NCBI RefSeq assembly: GCF_018785315.1 | Contig: NZ_WQPN01000128.1 | Coordinates: forward strand, 54,460 to 118,459 | Reading direction: 5' to 3' | Source of the DNA: Clostridium sp. MCC353 | GTDB taxonomy: Bacteria; Bacillota; Clostridia; Lachnospirales; Lachnospiraceae | DNA: 64,000 nt | In this document: in pieces, positions 1-8,394 of the stretch | How the letters are laid out: each line of letters opens with the position of its first letter | Position numbering within the stretch: position 1 is the first letter of the stretch | The notes under the pieces: generated by a model | What the model saw: only the letters and a program-made list of their open reading frames with translations | The model's database searches: none | Told to the model about the DNA's origin: nothing | Program-made: the position numbers and the translations under genes

Positions 1-172
1 TTTTCATGCCTGCAGACTAAGTTCCACTAACGGTTTCCAGACGACTTCCCACACCGTCAGACCACGGCCCACCCCACAAGTTCCAAGCCCCAGCCCGGCC
101 TCCGTCCCCTCGTCCCCTCGTCCCGCTTTTCTGCTGGTTTTCTCTGGCTAAAGTAATTAAAAGCAAATTTTT
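1..172. other. Non-coding window edge
   Basis: I see no credible gene here. The plus strand is C-rich and holds three near-copies of the 8-9 base unit CGTCCCCT in tandem around 105-125. The composition resembles the arms of the long inverted repeats further in, so this could be one arm of an element whose partner lies outside the window. That is a guess; nothing inside the window pairs with it over a long stretch. Confidence 0.4.
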
Positions 173-284
173 TTACATAAAGGGTGAAGGTATTTTCGAA
201 AATGGCTTCACCCTTTCGTGTAAAGTCCCACACCATTTAACATAAACCTTGAAGGCATTTTCGAAAATGCCTTAACCCTTTACT
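173..284. repeat. Dispersed palindromic repeat, family B, copy 1
   Basis: Two consecutive hairpins share the core GAAGGCATTTTCGAAAATGCC and are separated by about 35 bases that end in a TTTAACATAAA-like linker. The same double-hairpin unit recurs at 58325-58430 and 60220-60335, and a shortened copy lies at 10651-10700. The unit is non-coding and lies beyond the long inverted repeat downstream of the GH3 gene. Its repetition in one window shows a dispersed element; its function is unknown. Confidence 0.8.
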
Positions 285-369
285 TTGATGCTTTACTGTT
301 AATCCCCACGTCAGTTACATCTACTTTTCTTCCCCAAAGCTTTATTATCGTAGTGGAGCCATTACGCAG

Positions 370-662
370 CCAAGAAGAAGGGGAATCTGGAGCGGAGGGC
401 CTGGGAGCAAAGGGATTCGGGGTCGTATGGAGCCCCTTAGAGATACTTGGTCTTCAAGGGCGAAAAAAGACAGGCAGAAACTGAAAACCGAATCAGTTTC
501 TGAGGCGCCCCTTGAGAGGTAAAGTTCATAAAAAGTTTACCTCGAATGGGCGCCGCCCTGTCTTTTTTCGTTCTTGAAGGCCTAGTATCTCTTAGGGAGC
601 GTAATCCGATCCCGAATCCCTTTGCTCCCAGGCCCTCCGCTCCAGATTCCCCTTCTTCTTGG
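370..662. repeat. Long inverted repeat element L1
   Basis: The two arms (about 370-475 and 553-662) are near-perfect reverse complements, starting CCAAGAAGAAGG and ending CCTTCTTCTTGG. The apical part holds two smaller hairpins: one with loop bases AAAACCGAA near 477-507, and one whose stem GAGGTAAA/TTTACCTC lies near 515-546. The order is hairpin, AGG, CC-TTGA, hairpin, GAAT, which matches elements at 4108-4518 and 30334-30678 although the stem sequences differ. It begins 30 bases past the stop of the minus-strand GH3 gene. Open frames inside are by-products of the symmetry. Confidence 0.85.
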
Positions 663-692
663 CGTCCTTTCGCCAATTAAATAAAGATTTTT

Positions 693-2933
693 TCAATACC
701 TCAATCCAAACCCCAGCTCATAATAGTTCCCCACTTCATCCCTATAAGCGTAAGCCTTGCCGTTTTCATCCTTCATAGAATCCGGCATAAACCGGTCTTT
801 GTCATAGCCTGGCACATCGTTGGGGGAAACGCATACTCCAGATTTGTTAACCGTGATCACGGAATCATCTTTTGGCAGCGTGACCGGCATTCTTCCTGTG
901 GGCTCAAATTTACCCATCATCACATCCAAAACTGCGTCCGTATAGGTGTCAAACCCGGCCAGCAGCGCGTCCGCATAAGGTTCCACATTGCCAACCATCC
1001 AGGCCAGGGTGAAATTGACGCTGGATATCACTTTTCCGCCATTCTTATGAACTGCTTCATAAATTTCCCTGATTTTATCCGCACCGGACAATGTGGTTTC
1101 TTCGTGACAGGTATCCGCCGGACATCCGGCATCATCCACATCCGGCACCTGCTTATTTTCACAGATATCCAGTTCCAAATAACCTTTTGTGGCGTTAAAA
1201 TATTCCCCGGAACTGGGATTTATAAATAAGAAAGCATAATCGGCATTTTCATAAGAATCGGTCAGGGTAAGGCCGCGTTTTTCTTCGAGGGACTTTCTCA
1301 AAATACCAGTCTCCTTTTTTGCTGCCTCACCGTCTTTTTTAAAGCATTCCGCGTAAACCCTTTTTCCCTTCATTTTTCCCGGATCCAAGGGAAGAATCTG
1401 TGATCGATTCTTCAGAAGAACGACAGACTGCAAATGTGCCCGGTAAGCGTCCTTCCAATGTTTTTCTGTGGCAACCACTTCTGCGGCCTTTGCCGGGTTC
1501 CGGTATGGATTCTCGAACAGCCCCAGTTCGAACTGCTCCTTTAATGTCCGTTCCACCGCCCTGTTTAAGGCTTCCTCGGATAAAACAAGCTGTTCCGCCG
1601 TATATCCTTCCGGCACCGGATGTCCCTGCACGGTATAATACCCGTTTTTCCATCTTTCATATGCTTCTTTTGCTGAAAACACATCCAGAGAACCGCTGAT
1701 CATATCCACGCCTGAATTGACCGCAAGGGCAATCCGGGACGGCACATCCAGTTCCTCCACTCCCCATGCCATTTTATTGGTAATTCCGGAATCACTGTTG
1801 ACATACCCTTCGAATCCCATTTGTTCTCTCAAAAGGGTATCGATAAAAAATCGGTTAAATGCAAAGCCAACAGGTTTCATATCAATTTCACTGCCCCGCA
1901 TATCATACTGTTTTGCGCTCTTTTCAGCCGCCGGTTTTGCGTAATATGGCATGATTGAGGATGCATGTCTGTCCACCGCGGTCAAAAATGCAGGCAGGTG
2001 ATATTTTCGGAGGCTGTTTTCCGTCTGGTAAACATTCCATTGGCCCTGCACATAATGGGGATCGAAGCCATTTTCCCTGGCGCCTCCTCCTGGAAAATGT
2101 TTCACCGTAACAGCCACGCCGTCAAAAGCCAGCCCATCCCGGCTTCCCTGGATTCCGGGAATCAGGCGGTCCATGATCTGGGAAACCAGCTCAGGGTCTT
2201 CGCCAAATGTCCCATAAGTCCGCTGCCACCTGGGATCGGTGACCACATCAGCCATGTACATATATCCTTTTTTCATGCCCACAGCATCCCATTCTTTACG
2301 GATACATTCTGCAAAATCGTCAATCAGTCCAGTCCCATTTCCCTTCACTGCCGCCCCGATTCCCATCGTTCCGGGCCATGTGGCAAATACTCCGGCCGCA
2401 TCATTCATCCCAAAGACCATCTCCCCATTTTCATTGCGGGAATTGGACACAATCAGCATGGGAACGGCATGTTCTCCTTCCTCAGCCAGAAGGTTCAGCT
2501 GGTTAATCCAGTCAGCCAGATCTTCCGGCTTTGGATTCTGGCGGAAAATCAAATGGCGGATGCCCATTTCCTTCACCGTGTATGTAGTTCCATAAGATTT
2601 TTCCACATTGAAAATAGATTCGTCTTTTTCAATGATCTCTTCATCTAACAGCCCGGTACTGTCCACCTTCGTCTTATCCTCCTGGAACAGTCCCATTTTC
2701 CAGGAATTCAGGAACAGAAGGCCGAATTTCTCTTCCGGCGATAATTCCACCGCCAGAGCCTTCGCCCGCTCTTTCGGCGTATTTCTCCAGTCCTTATAAA
2801 TGTTCAGCTTTCCGTCCCCGTTTAAATCTTTGAAATACAGCCCGTCCTGTTCTATTACGGGCTTTACAGTCACTCCGATCACCGGACCATTTTCATTTTT
2901 AAAATAACGTATACGTGAGGTCGCTTTCTCCAT
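693..2933 (-). CDS. Glycoside hydrolase family 3 beta-glycosidase
   Basis: The 746-residue protein has the two-domain GH3 layout. It shows DPRWQRTYGTFGED at 233-246, KHFPGGG at 278-284, and VNSDSG at 378-383, where Asp381 aligns with the catalytic nucleophile. A C-terminal alpha/beta sandwich follows from VVLLKN. Near the N-terminus, DLNGDGKLNIYKDW resembles a calcium-binding loop, common in this clostridial GH3 subgroup. There is no signal peptide, so it probably acts in the cytoplasm on imported oligosaccharides, removing glucose or xylose from non-reducing ends. Substrate cannot be read from sequence. It stands alone; a long inverted repeat follows its stop. Confidence 0.9.
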   Translation of the reverse strand: MEKATSRIRYFKNENGPVIGVTVKPVIEQDGLYFKDLNGDGKLNIYKDWRNTPKERAKALAVELSPEEKFGLLFLNSWKMGLFQEDKTKVDSTGLLDEEIIEKDESIFNVEKSYGTTYTVKEMGIRHLIFRQNPKPEDLADWINQLNLLAEEGEHAVPMLIVSNSRNENGEMVFGMNDAAGVFATWPGTMGIGAAVKGNGTGLIDDFAECIRKEWDAVGMKKGYMYMADVVTDPRWQRTYGTFGEDPELVSQIMDRLIPGIQGSRDGLAFDGVAVTVKHFPGGGARENGFDPHYVQGQWNVYQTENSLRKYHLPAFLTAVDRHASSIMPYYAKPAAEKSAKQYDMRGSEIDMKPVGFAFNRFFIDTLLREQMGFEGYVNSDSGITNKMAWGVEELDVPSRIALAVNSGVDMISGSLDVFSAKEAYERWKNGYYTVQGHPVPEGYTAEQLVLSEEALNRAVERTLKEQFELGLFENPYRNPAKAAEVVATEKHWKDAYRAHLQSVVLLKNRSQILPLDPGKMKGKRVYAECFKKDGEAAKKETGILRKSLEEKRGLTLTDSYENADYAFLFINPSSGEYFNATKGYLELDICENKQVPDVDDAGCPADTCHEETTLSGADKIREIYEAVHKNGGKVISSVNFTLAWMVGNVEPYADALLAGFDTYTDAVLDVMMGKFEPTGRMPVTLPKDDSVITVNKSGVCVSPNDVPGYDKDRFMPDSMKDENGKAYAYRDEVGNYYELGFGLRY

Positions 2934-3366
2934 AAATTATCCACTCTTTCCTATTCTTGGTCTGCTTGGTTTTATGGTTTTATTTTAACATAACCGAAAA
3001 TTAGTGGTTAGGATTTTATTCTATTAATTAGTATTATATTCTACTTTTTTATATCCTATAACGGGAATTGTGCCGCAGAACTTTTTAAGAACAGTAAATT
3101 TAGAAGAGAAACTATATAAATACAGACGAAAAACTATAAATACAGAATAAATGTCTGCAAATCATGACCCCATCCTCGTATTCCCGCACTTGATTTTATA
3201 AATCGGTTCAGACTGATCTGAACTGTTACCATAAATCCTCAGACACATTATAAAAGCAGATTAAACAACTTGACAGATTCAGCCTTCACAGATAGAGTAA
3301 ATAAAATAAGAATATCCGCCTCAGGCGGGTCAGGCAGTTATAAGGCGAAAGAGAGGACGGATATAG
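2934..3366. other. Intergenic region with short palindrome
   Basis: This is an AT-rich divergent intergenic region between the GH3 gene and the 201-residue gene. It holds a 26-base palindromic sequence at 3205-3230 (GTTCAGA-CTGA-TCTGAAC followed by TGTTACC), which carries the same end motif as the family A palindromes. It also has a likely promoter at 3270-3298. I see no coding sequence or structured RNA gene. Confidence 0.6.
3270..3298 (+). promoter_or_regulatory. Candidate sigma-A promoter
   Basis: TTGACA at 3270-3275 is followed after a 17-base spacer by TAGAGT at 3293-3298. The -35 is perfect and the -10 matches four of six positions. It points at the gene starting at 3367, leaving a leader of about 60 bases. 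Confidence 0.55.
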
Positions 3367-3972
3367 ATGAAAGAAATCATTAATTTCCTTGAATCAAATG
3401 TGGATGGCAAAACATTGTTTACAAAAGAACTGGTTTACGAACTGGAAAACGGCGCCTTACAGGGCGTATACTCTGACCAGATATCCTTTTCTAATTTGAA
3501 GTATTCACAAAGCGGATTTCAAATCGATATGTTTATTGTATCTAACGAGAAAATATGGCTGATTAACAAAGAAGGGCAGCGGGAACAGTTAAGAAAAGAT
3601 TTCAGCGCCGTATCCCTATTCCGTTTTGAACTGGCCAAACGAAAAAGCACCAACGCAATTACAGGCTGCTTCCGCTTCATTTCAGCTTCAGGAAAAAATG
3701 TGCCGGCAGAAGCCGTCGTAAGTGGTATTTATAATGTGCGCCTTGAAAACGACGTTCTGAAATTATCCGAAGATCAGGCATTGTACCGTGATCAGCCCAT
3801 ACAAGACAAACGTTTCAAACCTGTTGCATTCCAATCGGAACATCGTTTTTACTGCAAGAACGGAAAACTGCACTACGAATACGACGGCACGTGTTTTGAC
3901 ATAGACACCAAAACAATGCAGCGCATCAATAGCTCCGACACCTTCCCTCCGTTCATTTCAATTGAGAAGTGA
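3367..3972 (+). CDS. Uncharacterised 201-residue protein
   Basis: I do not recognise the family. The protein is soluble, with no signal peptide or membrane segment. It is rich in beta-strand patterns with many Phe/Tyr residues, and starts MKEIINFLESNVDGKTLFTKEL. The C-terminal third (FYCKNGKLHYEYDGTCFDID) reads like a small beta-sheet domain. The start is supported by GAGAGGACGG upstream of the ATG and by a consensus promoter at 3270-3298. It is the only plus-strand gene in the first 45 kb and is transcribed alone, towards a long inverted repeat. A regulatory or sensory role is possible but nothing in the sequence proves it. Confidence 0.75.
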   Translation: MKEIINFLESNVDGKTLFTKELVYELENGALQGVYSDQISFSNLKYSQSGFQIDMFIVSNEKIWLINKEGQREQLRKDFSAVSLFRFELAKRKSTNAITGCFRFISASGKNVPAEAVVSGIYNVRLENDVLKLSEDQALYRDQPIQDKRFKPVAFQSEHRFYCKNGKLHYEYDGTCFDIDTKTMQRINSSDTFPPFISIEK

Positions 3973-4107
3973 GCCGCTCAACATTCAGAAGCCGCTGCCA
4001 TTCCACCATCAGAAACAGTAATAATGTAATTTTCTTAATGGATATCCAAGCGAATATACAGACAAAAACACAAGATAAGATAATAAATAATTGTTACAAG
4101 CAGCCAG
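3973..4107. other. Intergenic spacer before long inverted repeat L2
   Basis: AT-rich spacer between the stop of the 201-residue gene and the first arm of the L2 hairpin element. No terminator with a clear T-run is visible; the giant hairpin itself may end transcription. The gene-free stretch continues through L2 to 4548. Confidence 0.5.
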
Positions 4108-4518
4108 CCGGGAAGAAGGAACATGCGGGGCAGACGGCAGGCCGGGCGGGAGACGTTGGTTTCCCACCGGAGGGAGTTAGGAGCCCACAGGAAGCCGGGG
4201 CACGGTCCGCGGTTTCAGCGATTTGTGCAGGCCGTCGGCATCTCTTAGTTTGAACGGAAGGGAAATGGAGGGGAAATCGCTGACCTCAAAGTCAGCGGTT
4301 TAGAGGGCCTGAATTGAGAATTTCTTCAGAAATTCTCAATGAATACTCTCGGTACCCTTCATTTTCCTTCCGTTCAAACCTAGAGATGCCCCGGCCTGCA
4401 CCATGAGCTGAAACCGCGGACCGTGCCCCGGCTTCCTGCGGGCTCCGAACTCCCTCCGGTGGGAAACCAACGTCCCCCGCCCGGCCTGCCGTCTGCCCCG
4501 CATGTTCCTTCTTCCCGG
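4108..4518. repeat. Long inverted repeat element L2 (about 410 bp)
   Basis: The arms at about 4108-4275 and 4350-4518 are nearly perfect reverse complements over roughly 165 bases, beginning CCGGGAAGAAGGAACATG. The apex (about 4276-4350) holds hairpin GCTGAC-ctcaaa-GTCAGC, then AGAGGGCCTGA, then stem ATTGAGAATTT/AAATTCTCAAT closed by TGAAT. The same order is found in L3 (30334-30678) and, more divergently, L1 (370-662). No transposase is present. It sits 30 bases past the stop of the minus-strand HPr-like gene. If transcribed it would fold into one very long rod with a branched tip. Confidence 0.9.
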
Positions 4519-4548
4519 CGTAACTTCCGCCGCACTTTTTAGCATATC

Positions 4549-4779
4549 CTACGCCACTAAATACTTCTCAATATCCTTTTCTAATGTATCGCATTCTTCA
4601 TTATATACAATCAATTCTGATATATTTCCCATACCCAGACCGATGACACCTAAAATTGATTTCGCATCAATGAGGATATGGCCTCTTTTCATATCCATAT
4701 CGAACGGATATTTGGTCACGCAGTTTACAAATTCCAGAACTTCTTTTGGATCCTTGAAGCTTACTTTCATCTGTTTCAT
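4549..4779 (-). CDS. HPr-like protein lacking the active-site histidine
   Basis: The 76-residue protein has HPr length and its second signature, KSILGVIGLG (residues 40-49), which corresponds to the Ser46 region of HPr (here Ser41). The first signature, GLHARPA with the phosphorylatable His15, is absent: the matching part reads DPKEVLEFVNCV. It therefore cannot accept phosphate from enzyme I at the usual site. Such HPr-fold proteins are common in Clostridia and may act as regulators or be Crh-like through the serine, which is inference. A GGAGATG ribosome site supports the start. It is monocistronic between L2 and a family A palindrome. Confidence 0.75.
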   Translation of the reverse strand: MKQMKVSFKDPKEVLEFVNCVTKYPFDMDMKRGHILIDAKSILGVIGLGMGNISELIVYNEECDTLEKDIEKYLVA

Positions 4780-4810
4780 ATTGCATCTCCTCTTTCTTTC
4801 CTCTTATTAA

Positions 4811-4954
4811 TGTGACAGTTCAGACGGCTCATCTTTTTGACTGTAAAACGGCCAAAAAGCAACGGGTGGGAATCCTATGTGAACATTGGTAACGAAAGCC
4901 GCTTACAAGCGGGCCAGACGCCGTTTATAACCAAATTTCCCTCTGAACTGTTAC
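4811..4954. repeat. Dispersed palindromic repeat, family A, copy 2
   Basis: The element begins GTGACAGTTCAGACGGCTCA and ends CTCTGAACTGTTAC, giving terminal inverted repeats. The interior has further pairings (CCGCTTACAAGCGG near 4899-4912). Similar units with the same ends lie at 28135-28223, 43608-43696 and 45637-45786. It is non-coding and lies between the HPr-like gene and the regulator gene ending at 5046. Confidence 0.75.
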
Positions 4955-5045
4955 TCATTAATTATGATATCCATAATAGTTGATTCGAAACAATAAAAAC
5001 AGGGTAAATTTTTTAAAAAGGAGTAAATTTCTAAACAAATTCGAG

Positions 5046-6581
5046 TTAAATTTCCCTTTTTCGATATTCCGCGGGCAGGACGCCGACCTCATCCCGGAAT
5101 ACTTTGCTCATGTATTTGGGGTCGGAATATCCCGTCATGGCGGCAATCTGGGTCAGCTTTAAATCAGTTTCCAGCAAAAGCTTTTTTATTTTCTCGATCC
5201 TGCAGGCCCGTATCGTTTCTGTAAATGATTTTCCGGTTTCTTTTTTAAACTGGGTGCTGAGATATTCGTCAGATACGTGGAGTCTCCTGGCCGTTTCCTC
5301 TAGCGTGATCCCCTGGCTGTAATACTCCTGGATCAGGTTCCTGGCCTTCTGCACCAGCGGACTCACCTCATCGGCCCCGTCCCGGCTGTCCTGATCTTTT
5401 AAAAAATTCAGTTCAAAAAATTCCATTAACGTGCTGGTTATTTCCTCCCAGGTATTGGAGGCAGACAGGCGCATCAGCAGTTTCTGGGCAAAACTCCCCT
5501 CGCCCTGGCCGCCGTATTCTTTCGCCGCATGTACCAGGGTCATGAAAAACCGGATAAGTCCGTCCTTAATGTCTTTTGGCTCATAAACCTCCCGGGTACA
5601 TGCAGTTTTTAAAAATTCCAGGCACTGTCTGTACTCTTCCATATCCCTGCCCGCCGCTGCATGGCGGATTTTCGTTTCCAGTTCCATGGGGAACTGAAAG
5701 GGCGGCGCAGTCATTAAGTCGATCATTTTCCGGTTGATTAACGATCCTTCGGGGAGGATTAAATTCCACTCCAAATCCTCCATCATTTCTTTCAACAGAC
5801 GGCGCAGACCGCCAAAGCCGCTGGATTCTCCCCAGATGCCAACGATCCGGCCTCCCAGACCGGCAGTCAGCATGGGCAGGACGGACTGGCGGAAATAAGT
5901 TTCCAGCCCATCCCCATCTTTTATATTATAAATGACCACAGCGACCGCCAGATTGTCTTCCAGAGCCAGAACGGTACATTCAAACTTCCGGGAATTCTTT
6001 CCCACATTTTCCAAAAGCTGCATGGCCTTCTGCCAGGACTGTTCAAACATCCCATCCAGCCATACGAGAAACAGGGCTATTGGATCAGAGGCTTGGATAC
6101 CGTATTTGTCCCGGAGCCTCTCTTCCACAAAACTGTCTTCCGGCGGATGGCCTGCCAGGCTGTTTTTGAATACATTGTCCAAAGAATAAATCTGTTCCTG
6201 CCGCCGTTCCCTTTCCAGTGATTCTTCCGCCATATGAAGGGATTTCTTCAGTTCCGCAATTTTTATTGGCTTCAGTAAATAATTCTCAATTCCCAGTTCT
6301 ATGGCTCTTTTCGCGTAATTAAAATCTGAATAGGCGGTCAGGACAATGACCTTGCAGTCTATTTTCTTCTCTCTCACTTTTTCCAGCATGGTGAGCCCGT
6401 CCATATCCGGCATCTGGATATCCATGATCACCAGATCGGGCCTTAACTCTTCGATCAGTTTTAAGCCTTCCACCCCGTCGGCCGCTTTCCCGGCCACCCG
6501 GTATTTTTCGTCGATCCGGCTCAGAATATTGACCAGCCCTTCCCGGATGGGCTTCGCATCCTCTACCACTACAATGTTCAT
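5046..6581 (-). CDS. AraC-type two-component response regulator
   Basis: The 511-residue protein has an N-terminal receiver domain (1-120) with phospho-acceptor Asp54 in VIMDIQMPD, a long linker domain, and a C-terminal AraC double helix-turn-helix (about 410-511) with the usual YMSKVFRDEVG signature. This is the YesN architecture. I chose ATG 6581 because GGAGGATTGAT precedes it; a longer frame to 6650 has no ribosome site. It follows the kinase gene (6706-8394) after 124 bases and would be phosphorylated by it. The likely targets are sugar transport and glycosidase genes, not identifiable here. Confidence 0.92.
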   Translation of the reverse strand: MNIVVVEDAKPIREGLVNILSRIDEKYRVAGKAADGVEGLKLIEELRPDLVIMDIQMPDMDGLTMLEKVREKKIDCKVIVLTAYSDFNYAKRAIELGIENYLLKPIKIAELKKSLHMAEESLERERRQEQIYSLDNVFKNSLAGHPPEDSFVEERLRDKYGIQASDPIALFLVWLDGMFEQSWQKAMQLLENVGKNSRKFECTVLALEDNLAVAVVIYNIKDGDGLETYFRQSVLPMLTAGLGGRIVGIWGESSGFGGLRRLLKEMMEDLEWNLILPEGSLINRKMIDLMTAPPFQFPMELETKIRHAAAGRDMEEYRQCLEFLKTACTREVYEPKDIKDGLIRFFMTLVHAAKEYGGQGEGSFAQKLLMRLSASNTWEEITSTLMEFFELNFLKDQDSRDGADEVSPLVQKARNLIQEYYSQGITLEETARRLHVSDEYLSTQFKKETGKSFTETIRACRIEKIKKLLLETDLKLTQIAAMTGYSDPKYMSKVFRDEVGVLPAEYRKREI

Positions 6582-6705
6582 ATCAATCCTCCATGCCGGA
6601 GCGCTGCACAGGCACGCGCTGAGAATTTCAACTTCCCAGCTGCGATTCAAATTTGTGGCTCCGGCACAAACTGGGGTGTGAAAAATAAGCCATCGGGATT
6701 ATTTT

Positions 6706-8394
6706 TCACACTGCCTCCTCCACGGGTATAAACAAATGAACCCTGGTGTACTGTCCCTCGCTGCTTTCAAAATACAGGCCTGCATCCCCTGAATAATACA
6801 GTTGAAGCCGCTTCCGCACATTTACAATGCCCAAATGTTCCCCAATAACGGTGTTTTTGTCATTTAATTGGATCAGCAGGCCTTCACTGATCCCTTTTCC
6901 ATTGTCCTCGATCACGATATGGAGCAGATGATCCGTCACACTCATGGAAATCTTTAATACACATTCCCCTTCTTTTCTGTACAATCCGTGTTTGATGGCA
7001 TTTTCCACAAATGGCTGCATCAAAAGCTTGTGAATCCTGCAGTTCCAGGCTTCTGTTGATAGATCCATCTGCAGTTCCAGGTTTTTGCCCAGCCTGGCGC
7101 TCTGAAGCAGAATGTACTGTTCCAGCCAGCTGATCTCCTGGCGCACTGTGGTCCTGGCTCCGGCATTTCTCACCGCATATCTGAGGATATCGGCCAGGGC
7201 CCCTACCATTTCACTGATTTCGTACTGCTCGTTCTCAATCGCCTTCCAGTTGATTGTGTCCAGGGTGTTATACAGAAAATGGGGGTCAATCTGAGCTTCC
7301 AACGCGGATAGTTCGGCATTTTTCTGATCCAGCACCGCCTGTTTTACCTGTTTTAACAGTTCGTCCAACTGGCCGATCATCTCATTGAACCGGGAAGCGA
7401 TTCTCCGCACTTCTGTGGACATATTGTCCTGAATGGGGATTCTGGCTGTAAAATCCCCGCTCTCCGCCTTATTCATGGCTTCTACGACTGTATCCACTGA
7501 TTTTAAAACCGGTCTTGTGATATAATCCACCATCACTACCATAATACCGATGATTCCAACGGCTATCAAAAGATAATAAAAGGCCTGGTCCAATACGGTT
7601 TTCCGGTATTCTTTGAGGGAGTAAACGTTAAAAATCTCCCAGCCGGTCCTTTCGTTCATTTTCGAAGCGGTCTGCAGACCGGGTTTTAATACCATGTCCT
7701 TTATTTCCCCGATCAAAGACTTTTCGGAAGCGCTGACAATGGAATCGCCGTCCAGCAGAAACACCTGGGTTTTTTCGTCCCAGTCCACCGCATTTCTCAG
7801 CTCTTCTTCATTGATGCTTATCACCACCGTTCCGATGGGTTTATGGATATCTCTGTAATCCACCAGTTTTCTGGCAATCTGAAACATGTGAATCTCTTCA
7901 TCTCCCAGAAATACAGGTTCCTTTTTCCACCGGTAGGCAACTCCCTTCTCTACGATAGGTATGGGAATTTGGGTAATCCAACTGCTTTTTGAGGAAGATG
8001 ATGCCAGGGAGTCATAAAAAATGCGGTTCTGGTTGACCGTATCCACCACAATCCCCTCTACGCTGACATTGCTGTTGCAGATATGACTCAGCCTCCGGCG
8101 CAGCATGTTCCCGTTCACATCCAGATCATCCTCATTTTTGTTAATGTTCTCCACAATTTCGATCACCTGGTCGTCGGTGCACAGTTCGTAAAGCAGAGTC
8201 TCGTATTTATCCAGCACCAGATCCAGACATTGGTCTGATTTCTCCATGCTGTTTTGTATTTCCCTCTCCATGCTGTTTTTAATGCTGCCCCAAAGCCTGT
8301 ACTGGGAAATCACGGCAAATAAGCCGATTGTCAGTACAGATGAAAAAAAGACAGCCGGAATCAGCATCCCCCTCAGGCTCCTGGCTTTTTTCAT
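6706..8394 (-). CDS. YesM-type sensor histidine kinase
   Basis: The 562-residue membrane kinase has TM segments at about 10-30 and 272-292 flanking an extracellular sensor domain. HAMP follows (about 290-345), then the His_kinase motif with His372 in IDPHFLYNTLDTINW, and an HATPase domain with NAIKHG and DNGKGI. It is the LytS/YesM class. ATG 8394 is preceded by GAGGAGGCCC and overlaps the stop of the upstream lipoprotein gene by four bases (ATGA), so the two are translationally coupled. The lipoprotein probably presents a sugar to the sensor domain; that coupling is inferred from gene order. Confidence 0.92.
   Translation of the reverse strand: MKKARSLRGMLIPAVFFSSVLTIGLFAVISQYRLWGSIKNSMEREIQNSMEKSDQCLDLVLDKYETLLYELCTDDQVIEIVENINKNEDDLDVNGNMLRRRLSHICNSNVSVEGIVVDTVNQNRIFYDSLASSSSKSSWITQIPIPIVEKGVAYRWKKEPVFLGDEEIHMFQIARKLVDYRDIHKPIGTVVISINEEELRNAVDWDEKTQVFLLDGDSIVSASEKSLIGEIKDMVLKPGLQTASKMNERTGWEIFNVYSLKEYRKTVLDQAFYYLLIAVGIIGIMVVMVDYITRPVLKSVDTVVEAMNKAESGDFTARIPIQDNMSTEVRRIASRFNEMIGQLDELLKQVKQAVLDQKNAELSALEAQIDPHFLYNTLDTINWKAIENEQYEISEMVGALADILRYAVRNAGARTTVRQEISWLEQYILLQSARLGKNLELQMDLSTEAWNCRIHKLLMQPFVENAIKHGLYRKEGECVLKISMSVTDHLLHIVIEDNGKGISEGLLIQLNDKNTVIGEHLGIVNVRKRLQLYYSGDAGLYFESSEGQYTRVHLFIPVEEAV

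Noticed and set aside
370-662. L1/L2/L3 as insertion sequences or retron/group II intron parts
   Set aside because: No transposase or reverse transcriptase frame is inside or next to them, and I see no group II domain V or msr/msd pattern.
437-676. 79-codon open frame on the minus strand inside L1
   Set aside because: It lies entirely within the arms and tip of a long inverted repeat; codons simply follow the palindrome, and there is no ribosome site or known domain.
1965-2648. 227-codon plus-strand open frame within the GH3 gene
   Set aside because: Antisense to conserved GH3 motifs; the peptide has no family features.
3969-4545. Open frames (plus 3969-4253, minus 4336-4545) within L2
   Set aside because: The two frames are mirror copies of the same arm sequence and share peptides, which shows they are products of the inverted repeat.
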